Source: Consotaella salsifontis
Lineage (GTDB): Bacteria > Pseudomonadota > Alphaproteobacteria > Rhizobiales > Rhizobiaceae
Reading direction: 5' to 3'
Length of the DNA stretch: 64,000 nucleotides
NCBI RefSeq assembly: GCF_900167365.1
Contig: NZ_FUXL01000009.1
Span: 124,001 to 188,000, forward strand
Shown here: piece after piece, positions 1-8,572 of the stretch
Position numbering within the stretch: position 1 is the first letter of the stretch
Layout of the letters: every line of letters starts with the position of its first letter
The notes under the pieces: model-generated
The model's database searches: none
What the model saw: the letters and a program-made list of their open reading frames with translations, nothing else
Told to the model about the DNA's origin: nothing
Position numbers and translations under genes: made by a program

Positions 1-1116
1 ATCCGCGAGGTCATCGACAGGTACTCGCCGCCGGCCGTCTTCGTCTATTCGACTTGCGTGCCGGCGCTGGTGGGCGACGACATTGAGGCCGTCTGCAAGG
101 CAGCGGCGGAGAAGTTCGGCACGCCGGTGATCCCGGTCAACGCGCCGGGCTTCGTCGGCTCGAAAAATCTCGGCAACAAGCTTGCCGGCCAAGCGCTGCT
201 CGACCACGTCATCGGCACCATCGAGCCAGAGCGCACCACCACCACCGACATCAACATCGTCGGCGACTACAACCTGTCGGGCGAGCTGTGGCAGGTGAAG
301 CCACTTTTCGACCGGCTCGGCATCCGCATTCTCGGCTCGATCACCGGCGACGCGCGCTACCGGCAGGTGGCGATGGCGCACCGGGCGCGCGTCACCATGC
401 TGGTCTGCTCCAAGGCGCTGGTCTCGCTCGCCCGCCAGCTGGAGGAACGCTACGATATTCCTTGGTTCGAAGGTTCGTTCTACGGCATCTCCGACACGTC
501 GCAGGCGCTGCGCACGCTCTGCCGCATGCTGGTCGAGCGCGGCGCGTCAGCCGATCTTCTGCCGCGCTGCGAGGCACTGATCGCCGCGGAGGAGGCTCGC
601 GTCCGGGCCGCGCTCGAGCCGTTGCGCCCGCGCGTCGCGGGACGCCGTGTGCTGCTCTATACCGGCGGGCACAAGAGCTGGTCGGTTGTCTCCGCCCTCC
701 AGGAGCTCGGCATGGAGGTCGTCGGCACCTCAATGCGCAAGTCGACCGAGTCCGATAAGGACCGCGTCAAGACGATCATGGGCGACGACAGCCACATGTT
801 TGAAAACATGGCGCCCAAAGAGATGTACCAGGTCCTCAAGAGCGCCGGCGCCGACGTGCTGATGTCGGGCGGGCGCAGCCAGTTCGTGGCGCTGAAGGCC
901 AAGACCCCCTGGGTCGACGTCAACCAGGAGAAGCATAAGCCCTATGCCGGCTATGCCGGTATGGTGAAGCTCGTCTCCGCCATCGACCGGGCGATCAACA
1001 ATCCGATGTGGGCGGAGATCCGAGATCCCGCGCCCTGGGAATCCCGGGCCGCGCCCGGCCAGGTCCCGTCAGGGCGCGCGGCATCGGGCGACGCCACCGA
1101 TTTCGAGGATTGCTAA
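1..1116 (+). CDS. nifE: NifE, FeMo-cofactor scaffold subunit (5' truncated by window)
   Basis: NifE with NifN forms the cytoplasmic NifEN scaffold on which the NifB cluster is matured to FeMo-cofactor. The frame is open from base 1, so only the C-terminal 371 residues are seen (the family is about 450-480 aa). The conserved cysteine block STCVPALVGDDI lies at residues 17-28 of the fragment, followed by NAPGFVGSKNLGNK and, near the C-terminus, GGRSQFVALKAKTPWVDVNQ and KHKPYAGYAG, all typical of NifE rather than NifD. The stop TAA overlaps the nifN start (TAATG), indicating translational coupling in an order (E, N, X, DUF269, ferredoxin) conserved among diazotrophic proteobacteria. Any promoter lies outside the window. 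Confidence 0.95.
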   Translation: MREVIDRYSPPAVFVYSTCVPALVGDDIEAVCKAAAEKFGTPVIPVNAPGFVGSKNLGNKLAGQALLDHVIGTIEPERTTTTDINIVGDYNLSGELWQVKPLFDRLGIRILGSITGDARYRQVAMAHRARVTMLVCSKALVSLARQLEERYDIPWFEGSFYGISDTSQALRTLCRMLVERGASADLLPRCEALIAAEEARVRAALEPLRPRVAGRRVLLYTGGHKSWSVVSALQELGMEVVGTSMRKSTESDKDRVKTIMGDDSHMFENMAPKEMYQVLKSAGADVLMSGGRSQFVALKAKTPWVDVNQEKHKPYAGYAGMVKLVSAIDRAINNPMWAEIRDPAPWESRAAPGQVPSGRAASGDATDFEDC

Positions 1117-2510
1117 TGGCCCGCATCTTCCATCCGCGCTCAGCGCTCTCCACAAATCCCCTGAAGCAGAGCGCGCCGCTCGGGGCGGCGCTCGCCTATC
1201 TCGGCATCGAGGGCTCAATTCCACTGTTCCACGGCAGCCAGGGCTGCACGGCCTTCGCGCTGGTCAGCCTCGTTCGCCACTTCAAGGAGGCGATTCCACT
1301 CCAGACGACGGCGATGAACGAGGTTTCGACCATTCTCGGCGGCGCCGAGCAGATCGAGGAGGCCATCGAGAATCTGAGGAAGAAATCAGCGCCGAAGTTC
1401 ATCGGCATCGCCTCGACGGCGCTGACCGAGACGCGCGGCGAGGACGTCGCCGGCGAACTGAGGGCGATGCGCGCGCGCCGGCGCGACTTCGACGACACCG
1501 CCATCGTCTACGCCGCGACGCCGGATTTTTCAGGCGGTCTCGAAGAGGGTTGGGCGCGCGCCGTCGCGGCGATCATCGATGCGCTGGTCCCCGACCGCGG
1601 CATGGAGCACGTCGGCAGCCGATCCCACCAGGTGACGCTGCTCGCTGGCAGCCATTTGACGCCGGCCGACGTCGAGGAGATTGTAAGCCTGATCCGCGCC
1701 TTCGGGCTTGAACCGGTGGTGCTGCCCGACATCTCGACCTCGCTCGACGGCCATCTGGGAGACACCTGGTCCGGCACCTCGCTCGGCGGCACAAGGCTGG
1801 CAGACATTTCGAGGCTCGGCCGCAGCCGCCACACGCTGGTCATCGGCGAGAGCCTGCGCCCGGCGGCCGAGATGCTCGAGCGCAGGACCGCCGTTCCCTC
1901 CAGTGTTTTCCCCTCGCTCACCGGGCTGAAATGCACCGATGCCTTCATCGAGACGCTGATGGCGATCGCCGCTGTTCGCGACGTGCCGGAGCGCGTCAAG
2001 CGCGACCGCTCGCGGCTGGTCGATGCCTCGCTCGACGCCCATTTCAGCATCGGCGGCCTCAGGGTCGCCATTGGCGCCGATCCCGACCTGCTGTTCTCGC
2101 TCAGCGGGGCGCTCACCTCCTTGGGCGCCGACATCGTCGCAGCGGTAGCGACCGCGGCGACCAATCCCGTGCTCGATCGTGTCCCGGCAGAGGAGGTCGC
2201 CGTCGCCGATCTGGGTGAACTCGAGGCGCGAGCCGCCGCCGCCGAGGCCGAGATTCTGATCACCCATAGCCACGGGCGTCAGGCTGCGGCCCGGCTCGGC
2301 TTGCCGCTGGTGCGCGCCGGCTTTCCGATCTTCGACCGGCTCGGGACCCAGGACGTTTGCCGCGTCGGCTATCGCGGCACCCGCGCCTTTTTCACGGAGA
2401 TCGCGAATGCGGTCCTGGCAAGGGACCATCGCCCACATCCGTCCGACTTCGGCGCCGCGCCGATCGAGCAGGAGTTCGAACATGCACGCTCGCAGACTGC
2501 GTCTCATTGA
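1116..2510 (+). CDS. nifN: NifN, FeMo-cofactor scaffold subunit
   Basis: Partner of NifE in the NifEN complex. The ATG at 1116 overlaps the nifE stop and gives a 464-aa protein beginning MARIFHPRSALSTNPLKQSA, the normal N-terminus and length; a longer upstream frame reads into nifE and is not used. The cluster cysteine is in HGSQGCTAF (about residue 45), and MNEVSTILGG and GIASTALTETRGED are typical of the family. The C-terminus contains SHGRQAAARLGLPLVRAGFP. No disruption is seen. nifX starts 13 bases downstream on the same strand, so the two are probably cotranscribed. Confidence 0.95.
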   Translation: MARIFHPRSALSTNPLKQSAPLGAALAYLGIEGSIPLFHGSQGCTAFALVSLVRHFKEAIPLQTTAMNEVSTILGGAEQIEEAIENLRKKSAPKFIGIASTALTETRGEDVAGELRAMRARRRDFDDTAIVYAATPDFSGGLEEGWARAVAAIIDALVPDRGMEHVGSRSHQVTLLAGSHLTPADVEEIVSLIRAFGLEPVVLPDISTSLDGHLGDTWSGTSLGGTRLADISRLGRSRHTLVIGESLRPAAEMLERRTAVPSSVFPSLTGLKCTDAFIETLMAIAAVRDVPERVKRDRSRLVDASLDAHFSIGGLRVAIGADPDLLFSLSGALTSLGADIVAAVATAATNPVLDRVPAEEVAVADLGELEARAAAAEAEILITHSHGRQAAARLGLPLVRAGFPIFDRLGTQDVCRVGYRGTRAFFTEIANAVLARDHRPHPSDFGAAPIEQEFEHARSQTASH

Positions 2511-2523
2511 ACCGGAGGATGCC

Positions 2524-2979
2524 ATGACCGACGCAACCGATGCCGTGGCGGCACGCCCGCTCAGGATCGCCGTCGCCACCAACGATCTGGAGCGCCTCGA
2601 CGCGCATTTCGGCTCCGCCATGAAATTCGCGCTCTACGACGTTACGGCCGAGAACTGCCGCCTCGTCGAGGTACTGGCGTTCGACGACGTGACCAGCGAG
2701 GACAGCGCCCATACGGACAGCGAGGACCGGATCACGCCGAAGGTGGAGGCGCTTGCCGGCGTGGCGCTTCTGTTTGTGCTCGCCATCGGCGGGCCCTCCG
2801 CCGCCAAGGTTGTGCGCGCCGGCATCCACCCGATCAAGGTCAAGGAGGCCGAGCCGATCGCCACCGTGATCGAGCGCGTGCAGGAGATGCTGCGCTCGGC
2901 ACCACCGCCCTGGCTGCGCAAGATCATCGGTGCATCGTCGGCCCGCCCAAACTTCATGAACGAGGAGGAACCCGCGTGA
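2524..2979 (+). CDS. nifX: NifX, FeMo-cofactor carrier protein
   Basis: A 151-aa member of the NifX/NafY dinitrogenase iron-molybdenum cofactor-binding family. NifX binds NifB-co and the VK-cluster in transit between NifB and NifEN. The start ATG 2524 follows a purine-rich AACCGGAGGATGCC (Shine-Dalgarno GGAGG). Family features are [19 protein letters not shown] near residue 15, [10 protein letters not shown], and [20 protein letters not shown], the cofactor-binding fold. It sits between nifN and the DUF269 gene, the usual place. A short hairpin-bearing spacer follows it. Confidence 0.93.
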   Translation: MTDATDAVAARPLRIAVATNDLERLDAHFGSAMKFALYDVTAENCRLVEVLAFDDVTSEDSAHTDSEDRITPKVEALAGVALLFVLAIGGPSAAKVVRAGIHPIKVKEAEPIATVIERVQEMLRSAPPPWLRKIIGASSARPNFMNEEEPA

Positions 2980-3021
2980 CGAGCGCCCCTTGCCCAGCCG
3001 ACGCTTTACGCCAGCCATCCT

Positions 3022-3039
3022 CTCTCGCAAGCGCGAGAG
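3022..3039 (+). other. Intergenic hairpin between nifX and the DUF269 gene
   Basis: Perfect 7-bp inverted repeat CTCTCGC / GCGAGAG with a 4-base loop in the only sizeable spacer (about 166 bases) of the nifENX part of the operon. No T-run follows, so it is not a canonical terminator. It could tune mRNA stability or segment expression; that role is inference. Confidence 0.4.
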
Positions 3040-3145
3040 GAATGGCGCCCCGCCTTGCAGCCCCGGCCGACGATCCAACAGCGTCCCGGCGCTTTTCATG
3101 TCCCCGGCGGGGAGATCGTGCCGGCAGGCAGATGAGGACACGGCA

Positions 3146-3619
3146 GTGAGCATCGTCGAGGACCCGAACCCGCGCGGCGGCGTACTGCCGGATAGCGCTT
3201 TCCTGATGCAGCTCGTTCAGGTGCTGCGCGCCGAGGACAGCTACGGCGCCTGGGAGGACAAATCCAACGCGGAGCTTCTTGCCGAGTACGTCGTCACGAA
3301 GGAGAAGGGGCGAGACATTCCACTCATGGGCGATCCCGAGCCGGAGACCTTGTGGCGGCTCGAAAAGTTCTACGCGGCGGTCGGCCTCCGGATCGAGAAG
3401 GAAACCGGCTGCATGGCCGCCCCGATGATGAAGATGCACCATGAGGGGTTCGGGCGCATCGTGCTGATCGCGGGTCGGCTGGTGGTGCTGTCAAAGCACC
3501 TGCGCGACGTCCATCGTTTCGGCTTCGACAGCTTCGCCAGGCTCGCCGAAACTGGCGAAGCGCTGGTCGCCGAGGCGGTCGGAACAATTGAGATCTATCC
3601 CGACGCCGCGCGAGCCTGA
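3146..3619 (+). CDS. NifX-associated protein, DUF269 family
   Basis: 157-aa protein of the DUF269 family that regularly follows nifX in proteobacterial nif operons; the exact biochemical role is not established. The family signature is clear: [19 protein letters not shown] near the N-terminus and [20 protein letters not shown] in the middle, followed by [25 protein letters not shown]. The GTG at 3146 (reading [11 protein letters not shown]) is preferred because homologous proteins begin close to the FLMQL block; the frame extends upstream to 2990 but that extension has no family-like residues. It lies 12 bases before the ferredoxin gene, so it is cotranscribed with it. Confidence 0.88.
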   Translation: MSIVEDPNPRGGVLPDSAFLMQLVQVLRAEDSYGAWEDKSNAELLAEYVVTKEKGRDIPLMGDPEPETLWRLEKFYAAVGLRIEKETGCMAAPMMKMHHEGFGRIVLIAGRLVVLSKHLRDVHRFGFDSFARLAETGEALVAEAVGTIEIYPDAARA

Positions 3620-3631
3620 AAGGACGAGCCC

Positions 3632-3925
3632 ATGCCCGTGACAGCCTACACCCGCGACGGAACGACCTATCTGCCGAAATATCTGATCGCCATCGACCCG
3701 GCCCAATGCATCGGCTGCGGCCGCTGCTTCAAGGTCTGCGGCCAAGGCGTGATGACGCTGAAGGGTGTCGATGAGGATGGCCAGTTCATCAACATCGAGG
3801 ACGAGGACGACGACGAGGTCGAGCGCAGGGTGATGACGCTCGCCCGCGCTGGCGCCTGCATCGGCTGCGGCGCCTGTGCCCGGGTCTGCACCAGGGGCTG
3901 CCAAAGCCATGCCGCCGCCGATTGA
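3632..3925 (+). CDS. fdxB: FdxB-type 2[4Fe-4S] ferredoxin of the nif operon
   Basis: 97-aa ferredoxin with two cluster motifs, CIGCGRCFKVCGQGV (about residues 26-40) and CIGCGACARVCTRGC (about 77-91), separated by a longer acidic loop (EDEDDDE) than in classical bacterial ferredoxins; this is the FdxB/FdxN-like III type of nif operons. It probably donates electrons during cofactor assembly or to nitrogenase reductase; the exact partner is inferred. Ribosome site AAAGGA at 3619-3624. Its 3' end overlaps the nifQ start by 17 bases, implying coupling. Confidence 0.9.
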   Translation: MPVTAYTRDGTTYLPKYLIAIDPAQCIGCGRCFKVCGQGVMTLKGVDEDGQFINIEDEDDDEVERRVMTLARAGACIGCGACARVCTRGCQSHAAAD

Positions 3926-4517
3926 ACTCGGCCAGCGCGCCGAGCGGTTCCGCGACGCCCTGCTGAAAAGTCCGCAGAACCAGGTCGAGGGGGCGGACCG
4001 CGTGGACTTCGCGGCGATGTTGGCCCGCGCTCTCGCCGAACGGGCCGAGGGCCGCGGCGCCCTGCCCGACCTGATCGGACTCGACCGGGCCAGCCTCAAT
4101 GCCCTGGCGAAAGCCTATTTCTTGGATGCGGATCTGCCTGATCTCGATTGCGAGCGCATCGAGCCGTCGGCCGACCAGCGCTCTCTCGCCCTCCTGATGC
4201 GCTGGCGCGGCGCGCCGAACTCCACCGAGAGCCTCTGGTTCGCCGATATCCTGGCGCGCCGCGCCATGGAACCGCATCATCTGTGGGAAGACCTCGGGCT
4301 GCCCGAGCGCCCGCGCCTGACGGCGCTGATGCAGCGGCGCTTTCCCCGTCTCGTCGCGCTCAACGCCGCGAACATGCGGTGGAAGAAGTTCTTCTCCCGC
4401 CAGATCTGCGCCGATGCCTCCTTCTCGCTCTGCCTGGCTCCGAGTTGCGAGGAATGCCCCGAGCGCTCGCTCTGTTTCCCGCCCGAGGGGGCGGCGCCGA
4501 CGCTCCCCGCCACCTGA
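3909..4517 (+). CDS. nifQ: NifQ, molybdenum donor for FeMo-cofactor
   Basis: About 202 aa from ATG 3909 (MPPPIELGQRAERF); an earlier ATG at 3876 would lie deep inside the ferredoxin gene and is less likely. NifQ carries a [Mo-Fe3-S4] cluster and delivers Mo to NifEN/NifH. The diagnostic C-terminal cysteine array is present: C-x4-C-x2-C-x5-C in LCLAPSCEECPERSLCF, preceded by MRWKKFFSRQIC. This is the last gene before the sigma-54 promoter at 4681, so it ends the first transcription unit. Confidence 0.9.
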   Translation: MPPPIELGQRAERFRDALLKSPQNQVEGADRVDFAAMLARALAERAEGRGALPDLIGLDRASLNALAKAYFLDADLPDLDCERIEPSADQRSLALLMRWRGAPNSTESLWFADILARRAMEPHHLWEDLGLPERPRLTALMQRRFPRLVALNAANMRWKKFFSRQICADASFSLCLAPSCEECPERSLCFPPEGAAPTLPAT

Positions 4518-4680
4518 CCTTACCGCGCCGCCGCTCCCGATCCGTTGCCAGGAGCAGGCGACGGTCGGCTCCTGTCCGTCGCGCCGCCTCTGTCGCAAAC
4601 CAGTCAATGTCGGAAAGGCGCCCTGTCGGACTTTGCCGAGATAGTCATACAAGTCTCTGAAAATAAAAGAAAACATCACT

Positions 4681-4696
4681 TGGCACGGCGATTGCT
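4681..4696 (+). promoter_or_regulatory. Sigma-54 (-24/-12) promoter for the iscA-nifUSVW-nifJ-draT unit
   Basis: TGGCAC-N5-TTGCT matches the RpoN consensus TGGCAC-N5-TTGCW exactly, 38 bases before the ATG of the IscA-like gene in a 216-base spacer after nifQ. AT-rich DNA (4648-4675) just upstream could take IHF. RpoN nif promoters are activated by NifA; a perfect TGT-N10-ACA site was not found, only an imperfect TGT-N10-TCA at 4591-4606, about 75 bases upstream of the -24 element. Confidence 0.9.
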
Positions 4697-4733
4697 TGAT
4701 GGCTTGTGAAACACGATCCAGTGGAGACGAGAG

Positions 4734-5054
4734 ATGCTGGAGTTGACCGAAGCAGCGCGTACCGCAATTCGCACCGCCATCGACGGAGCGGGCCAGCCCG
4801 TCGCCGGCCTGAGGATCATGGTGCAGAGTGGCGGTTGCGCCGGCCTGCGCTACGGGATGGCGCTCGAACTCGTGGCGGGCGAGGACGATGTCGTGATCGA
4901 GGCGGGGGACGTGATGGTGCTGCTCGACCCGCAGAGCCGCTATTTCCTCGATGGCGCCACTGTCGACTTCGTCACCCGTCTCGACGGCTCCGGCTTCGTC
5001 TTCGACAATCCGAACGCCGCCTCGACCTGCGGCTGCGGCAAGTCCTTCTGCTGA
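4734..5054 (+). CDS. HesB/IscA-like A-type Fe-S carrier of the nif cluster
   Basis: 106-aa A-type iron-sulfur carrier, the form usually called iscAnif or HesB-like when placed in front of nifU/nifS. The three ligand cysteines are present: one in SGGCAGLRYGM (about residue 35) and two in the C-terminal CGCGKSFC. It receives clusters assembled on NifU and passes them to nitrogenase maturation targets (family knowledge). It is the first gene after the sigma-54 promoter, and nifU follows after 11 bases, so it is cotranscribed and presumably NifA-dependent. Confidence 0.9.
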   Translation: MLELTEAARTAIRTAIDGAGQPVAGLRIMVQSGGCAGLRYGMALELVAGEDDVVIEAGDVMVLLDPQSRYFLDGATVDFVTRLDGSGFVFDNPNAASTCGCGKSFC

Positions 5055-5065
5055 AGGAGCGGGGA

Positions 5066-5809
5066 ATGCTGCAGCTCTCGCAACAGGCTGAGGATCACTT
5101 CCTCAATCCGCGCAACGCCGGGGCGCTGGCCGAGGCCAACGCGGTTGGCGAGGCGGGCTCGCTGGCCGCCGGCGATCTGATTCGGCTGATGCTGAACGTC
5201 GATCCCGCGCGTGGGACGATCGAGAAGGCCCGGTTCCAAGCCTTCGGCTGCGGCTCTGCCATCGCCGTCGCCTCCGCCTTGACCGAACTCGTCATCGGCC
5301 GCTCGGTCGAGACGGCGCAGCACCTCACCCCCGCCGAGATCGCTGACGTCCTCGGCGGACTGCCGCCAGAGCGTGAGTATTGCCTGGCGCTCGGCGCCAA
5401 GGCGTTGGCGGCGGCGCTGCGGACCTGGCACGGCCTGTCCATGGCTCCGCAGCCCCCCCGGCCGGCGCGGCCGCTTCACACCATCGTCGTTCGCCATCGG
5501 CCAGTCACGGCGGGCGACCGCCCGGCCGCCGAGCACCGGAGGGCCGACGCCGTCTCGCTGGCAGTCCCTCGATCATCCGAGGAGGAGCTCGCAGTCATCA
5601 CCGGCATCATCGAAGAGATGCGCCCGGTCTTTCGCGCCGACGGGGGCGATGTCGAGTTCGTCGCCTTCGACGGAAAGGCGCTGCAGGTCCGCCTGAGCGG
5701 GACCTGCGCCGGCTGCCAGATCGCCTCGCTGACACTCGGAGGCTTGCGCCGTCGCATCTGCGACCGGCTGTGCCGGCCGATCCGCGTCATCCCGGTCAGT
5801 CATGCCTGA
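5066..5809 (+). CDS. nifU: NifU-like Fe-S scaffold, lacking the central domain and the first scaffold Cys
   Basis: 247-aa scaffold for Fe-S clusters destined for nitrogenase, working with NifS. Domains: IscU-like N-terminus (about 1-125), a proline/arginine-rich linker without cysteines (about 126-175), and an Nfu-like C-terminus (about 176-247) with the cluster motif CAGCQIAS. Full-length NifU proteins also contain a central [2Fe-2S] domain with four cysteines; it is absent. In the N-terminal scaffold two of three ligand cysteines are visible (FGCGSAIA and REYCLALG), but the first, normally in GS(L/I)xCGD, is alanine here (GSLAAGD at about residue 35). The start ATG 5066 has GAAGGAGCGG ahead of it. 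The C-terminal Nfu site looks intact, so it may be a reduced scaffold; another NifU/SUF system may compensate (inference). Confidence 0.85.
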   Translation: MLQLSQQAEDHFLNPRNAGALAEANAVGEAGSLAAGDLIRLMLNVDPARGTIEKARFQAFGCGSAIAVASALTELVIGRSVETAQHLTPAEIADVLGGLPPEREYCLALGAKALAAALRTWHGLSMAPQPPRPARPLHTIVVRHRPVTAGDRPAAEHRRADAVSLAVPRSSEEELAVITGIIEEMRPVFRADGGDVEFVAFDGKALQVRLSGTCAGCQIASLTLGGLRRRICDRLCRPIRVIPVSHA

Positions 5810-5822
5810 AGGAGCGGACCCG

Positions 5823-7019
5823 ATGCGGCGCGTCTATCTCGATAACAACGCGACGACCCAGACTCGTCCCGAGGTGGTCGCGGCCATGTTGCCCTTCTTC
5901 ACGGAGGATTACGGCAATCCCTCCTCCGGCCATCGATTTGGTGCGGCGGCGGCCGACGCCGTCCAGAAGGCGCGCCGATCGCTGCAGGCGCTGATCGGGG
6001 CGGCGCGGGAGGACGAAATCCTCTTCACCTCCGGCGGCACCGAAAGCGACAACGCCGTGCTCCGTGCCGCCCTTTGCATCGATCCCGGGCGCACCGAGAT
6101 CGTCACTTCGGCGGTCGAACATCCGGCCGTTCTGCGGCCCTGCGCGGCGCTCAAACAGCAGGGCGTCAGCGTCCGCGTCGTTCCTGTCGATCGGCAGGGC
6201 CGGCTCGACATCGACGCTTATCGCGCCGCGCTCGGCCCGAAGACGGCGCTCGTCTCGCTGATGTGGGCGAATAACGAGACGGGCACGATCTTTCCCGTCG
6301 AGGGTCTCGCCGAAATCGCGCACGCCGCTGGCGCGCTGTTCCACACCGACGCGGTCCAGGCGGTCGGCAAAGTGCCGGTCGCGCTCGCCGGAACCGAAAT
6401 CGACATGCTGTCGCTGTCGGCCCACAAGTTCGGCGGGCCGAAAGGCGTCGGTGCCCTCTATGTGCGACGAGGCGTCGCCTTCGAGCCGCTGATCCGCGGG
6501 GGCCGGCAACAGCGGGGCCGGCGCGCCGGGACCGAGAACGTGCCGGCCATCGTCGGGCTCGGCAAGGCCGCCGAACTGGCGCAGGCAGGACTGGCCGAAC
6601 GGATGCGGCGCGTCGCCCGGCTGCGCGATCGGCTGGAGACGGAACTCGTTCGCAGGGTCGGGAGCTGCCTGATCCTTGGCGATCCCTACGATCGGCTCGC
6701 CAACACCTCCTGCATCGCCTTCGAGTTCGTCGATGCCGAGGCGATCCTGATGCATCTCGACCGGCAGGGCATCGCCGCCTCGGCGGGATCGGCCTGTGCG
6801 TCAGGTACGATCGAGCCGTCACATGTCCTGCGCGCGATGGCCGTTCCGTTCATGGCCGCGCACGGCGCCATCCGCTTCTCCCTCGGCGAGGACACGACCG
6901 GCGAGGAGGTCGACCGTGTGCTCGACGTCCTTCCCGGTATCGTCGCGCGGCTGCGCGGGGTCTCGCCTTTCTGGCCAACGGACGGCGCCCCTCAGTCCGC
7001 CCTGCAACCCCGCGCGTAA
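5823..7019 (+). CDS. nifS: NifS, cysteine desulfurase
   Basis: About 398-aa PLP enzyme that removes sulfur from L-cysteine as a persulfide and hands it to NifU. The N-terminus [13 protein letters not shown] at 5823 matches the family; a slightly earlier ATG (5802) would overlap nifU and is less likely, and GGAGCGG at 5811-5817 fits a ribosome site for 5823. Visible: substrate/PLP motif TSGGTESDN, histidine in [12 protein letters not shown] lysine in [12 protein letters not shown] (about residue 200) and the active-site cysteine loop [10 protein letters not shown] before EPSHVLRAM. Length and all key residues are normal. It lies between nifU and nifV, as in many proteobacteria. Confidence 0.94.
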   Translation: MRRVYLDNNATTQTRPEVVAAMLPFFTEDYGNPSSGHRFGAAAADAVQKARRSLQALIGAAREDEILFTSGGTESDNAVLRAALCIDPGRTEIVTSAVEHPAVLRPCAALKQQGVSVRVVPVDRQGRLDIDAYRAALGPKTALVSLMWANNETGTIFPVEGLAEIAHAAGALFHTDAVQAVGKVPVALAGTEIDMLSLSAHKFGGPKGVGALYVRRGVAFEPLIRGGRQQRGRRAGTENVPAIVGLGKAAELAQAGLAERMRRVARLRDRLETELVRRVGSCLILGDPYDRLANTSCIAFEFVDAEAILMHLDRQGIAASAGSACASGTIEPSHVLRAMAVPFMAAHGAIRFSLGEDTTGEEVDRVLDVLPGIVARLRGVSPFWPTDGAPQSALQPRA

Positions 7020-7029
7020 GGAGAGACCA

Positions 7030-8190
7030 ATGTCCTGGCCGACCCGCTTGACCTTTTGCCAGCCGCTCGCAATGTGCGACACCACCCTGCGCGACGGCGA
7101 GCAGACGGCCGGCGTCGCCTTTGACCGCACCGAAAAGCTGGCGATCGCCCAGGCCCTCGACCGGGCCGGCGTCGCCGAGATCGAGGTCGGCGTGCCGGTT
7201 ATGGGCGAGGAGGAGATCGCCGACATCCGGGCGATCGCCTCCGTCCCGTCGAGCGCCGTGCCCTCCGTCTGGTGCCGCCTCAACGCGCGCGATCTTGATG
7301 CCGCAAGCAAGACGGGCGTGGCGCGCATCCATCTCGCAGTGCCGGCCTCCGATCGTCAGCTCGAGCATAAGCTCGGTGCTGATCGCGCCTGGGCGCTCGC
7401 CCGGACGGCCGAACTCGTGTGTGAGGCGCGGGCGCGCGGCTTTATCGTGTCGGTTGGCGCCGAGGACGCCTCGCGCGCCGATCCCACCTTCGTCGCCGAG
7501 CTTGCCCGCGTCGCCGCAAGCGCCGGAGCGATCCGCATCCGCATCGCCGACACCCTCGGCATTCTCGATCCTTTCGCTGCCTTCGCTCTGGTCGGGACGG
7601 TTCGCGCGGGCGCAGCGATCGACATTGAGTTCCACGCCCACAACGATCTCGGCATGGCGACAGCGAATACGCTGGCGGCCGCGTCGGCCGGTGCGAGCCA
7701 CTTGAGCGTCACCGTCAACGGGCTCGGCGAGCGAGCCGGAAATGCCGCCCTGGAGGAGGTCGCGGCAGCGATCGCTTTTGCCGGCGGGAAGACCGGCATT
7801 GATCTCGCCGCACTGCAGGGTCTTTCGGCCCTCGTCTCGGGGGCGAGTGGCCGCCCCGTGCCGGCTTCGAAGCCGATCGTTGGCGGAGCGGTATTCACGC
7901 ACGAAGCGGGCATTCACGTTGACGGCCTGCTCAAGGACAGAGCGACCTATGAGGCTCTCTCTCCGGCCCTGTTCGGGCGCTGCCATCGGCTCGTCGTGGG
8001 AAAGCATTCGGGGCTGGCCGGGGTTTCCCACGCATTGGCCGAAGCGCGCTTACCGGCGGACCGCGCGGTCGCCGAAAGGATGCTCTCCCTTCTGCGCAAG
8101 GAAGCGATGCGGACAAAGCGCGCCATTTCGCCGGACGAGCTGATCCGTCTCTACTGCGCTGCCTTTCCACCCGCGCACGCGGCCGAATAG
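7030..8190 (+). CDS. nifV: NifV, homocitrate synthase
   Basis: 386-aa enzyme condensing acetyl-CoA and 2-oxoglutarate to (R)-homocitrate, the organic ligand of FeMo-cofactor. It belongs to the DRE-TIM metallolyase family: the signature [15 protein letters not shown] begins at about residue 17, the metal histidines lie in [13 protein letters not shown], and [11 protein letters not shown] and [11 protein letters not shown] follow. The start ATG 7030 is preceded by AAGGAGAG. nifW starts three bases after the stop, so the genes are tightly linked in the sigma-54 driven unit. Confidence 0.94.
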   Translation: MSWPTRLTFCQPLAMCDTTLRDGEQTAGVAFDRTEKLAIAQALDRAGVAEIEVGVPVMGEEEIADIRAIASVPSSAVPSVWCRLNARDLDAASKTGVARIHLAVPASDRQLEHKLGADRAWALARTAELVCEARARGFIVSVGAEDASRADPTFVAELARVAASAGAIRIRIADTLGILDPFAAFALVGTVRAGAAIDIEFHAHNDLGMATANTLAAASAGASHLSVTVNGLGERAGNAALEEVAAAIAFAGGKTGIDLAALQGLSALVSGASGRPVPASKPIVGGAVFTHEAGIHVDGLLKDRATYEALSPALFGRCHRLVVGKHSGLAGVSHALAEARLPADRAVAERMLSLLRKEAMRTKRAISPDELIRLYCAAFPPAHAAE

Positions 8191-8192
8191 CC

Positions 8193-8552
8193 ATGAAGGA
8201 AACGACGATGCATCGAAGCGCCGCCCGTTCGGTCCTCCGCGAAATCAAGGCGCTGTCCTCGGCGGAGGACTTCTTCCTCTACTTTCTGCTGCCCTACGAC
8301 CAGCATGTCATCAACGTTGCCCGGCTGCACGTGATGCGGCGGATGGGTCAGTATCTCGCGGCGGCCGATTTCGCCGGCCTCAGCGAGGACGAGATATTTC
8401 TGGAAGGCAGGCGCCTACTCAAGCGGGCCTATCGCGACTTCATCGATTCAAGCCCAGGCGAACAAAGACTGTTCAAGGTCTTCACGAGCGAGGGACCGCG
8501 CGGACGCGCCCTCGTCAGCCTCGACGATATCGCCTTCTCCAGCAAACGCTAG
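8193..8552 (+). CDS. nifW: NifW, nitrogenase stabilising/protective protein
   Basis: 119-aa NifW family protein, implicated in protecting or maturing the MoFe protein, possibly through homocitrate handling. Family features: LSSAEDFFLYFLLPYD near residue 20, VINVARLHVMRRMGQYL, and FKVFTSEGPRGRALVSLDDI at the C-terminus. Two in-frame ATGs (8193 and 8208) are possible; the first has the stop of nifV right in front of it. nifJ starts 20 bases downstream. Confidence 0.92.
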   Translation: MKETTMHRSAARSVLREIKALSSAEDFFLYFLLPYDQHVINVARLHVMRRMGQYLAAADFAGLSEDEIFLEGRRLLKRAYRDFIDSSPGEQRLFKVFTSEGPRGRALVSLDDIAFSSKR

Positions 8553-8572
8553 AGCCATCGGAGACGTGCAAA

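Noticed and set aside
1008-1115. An earlier start for nifN
   Set aside because: It would extend into nifE coding sequence and lacks NifN residues; the ATG at 1116 with a TAATG overlap fits family length.
4518-4680. A perfect NifA upstream activator (TGT-N10-ACA)
   Set aside because: None found by eye; only an imperfect TGT-N10-TCA at 4591-4606, kept as a remark with the sigma-54 promoter.
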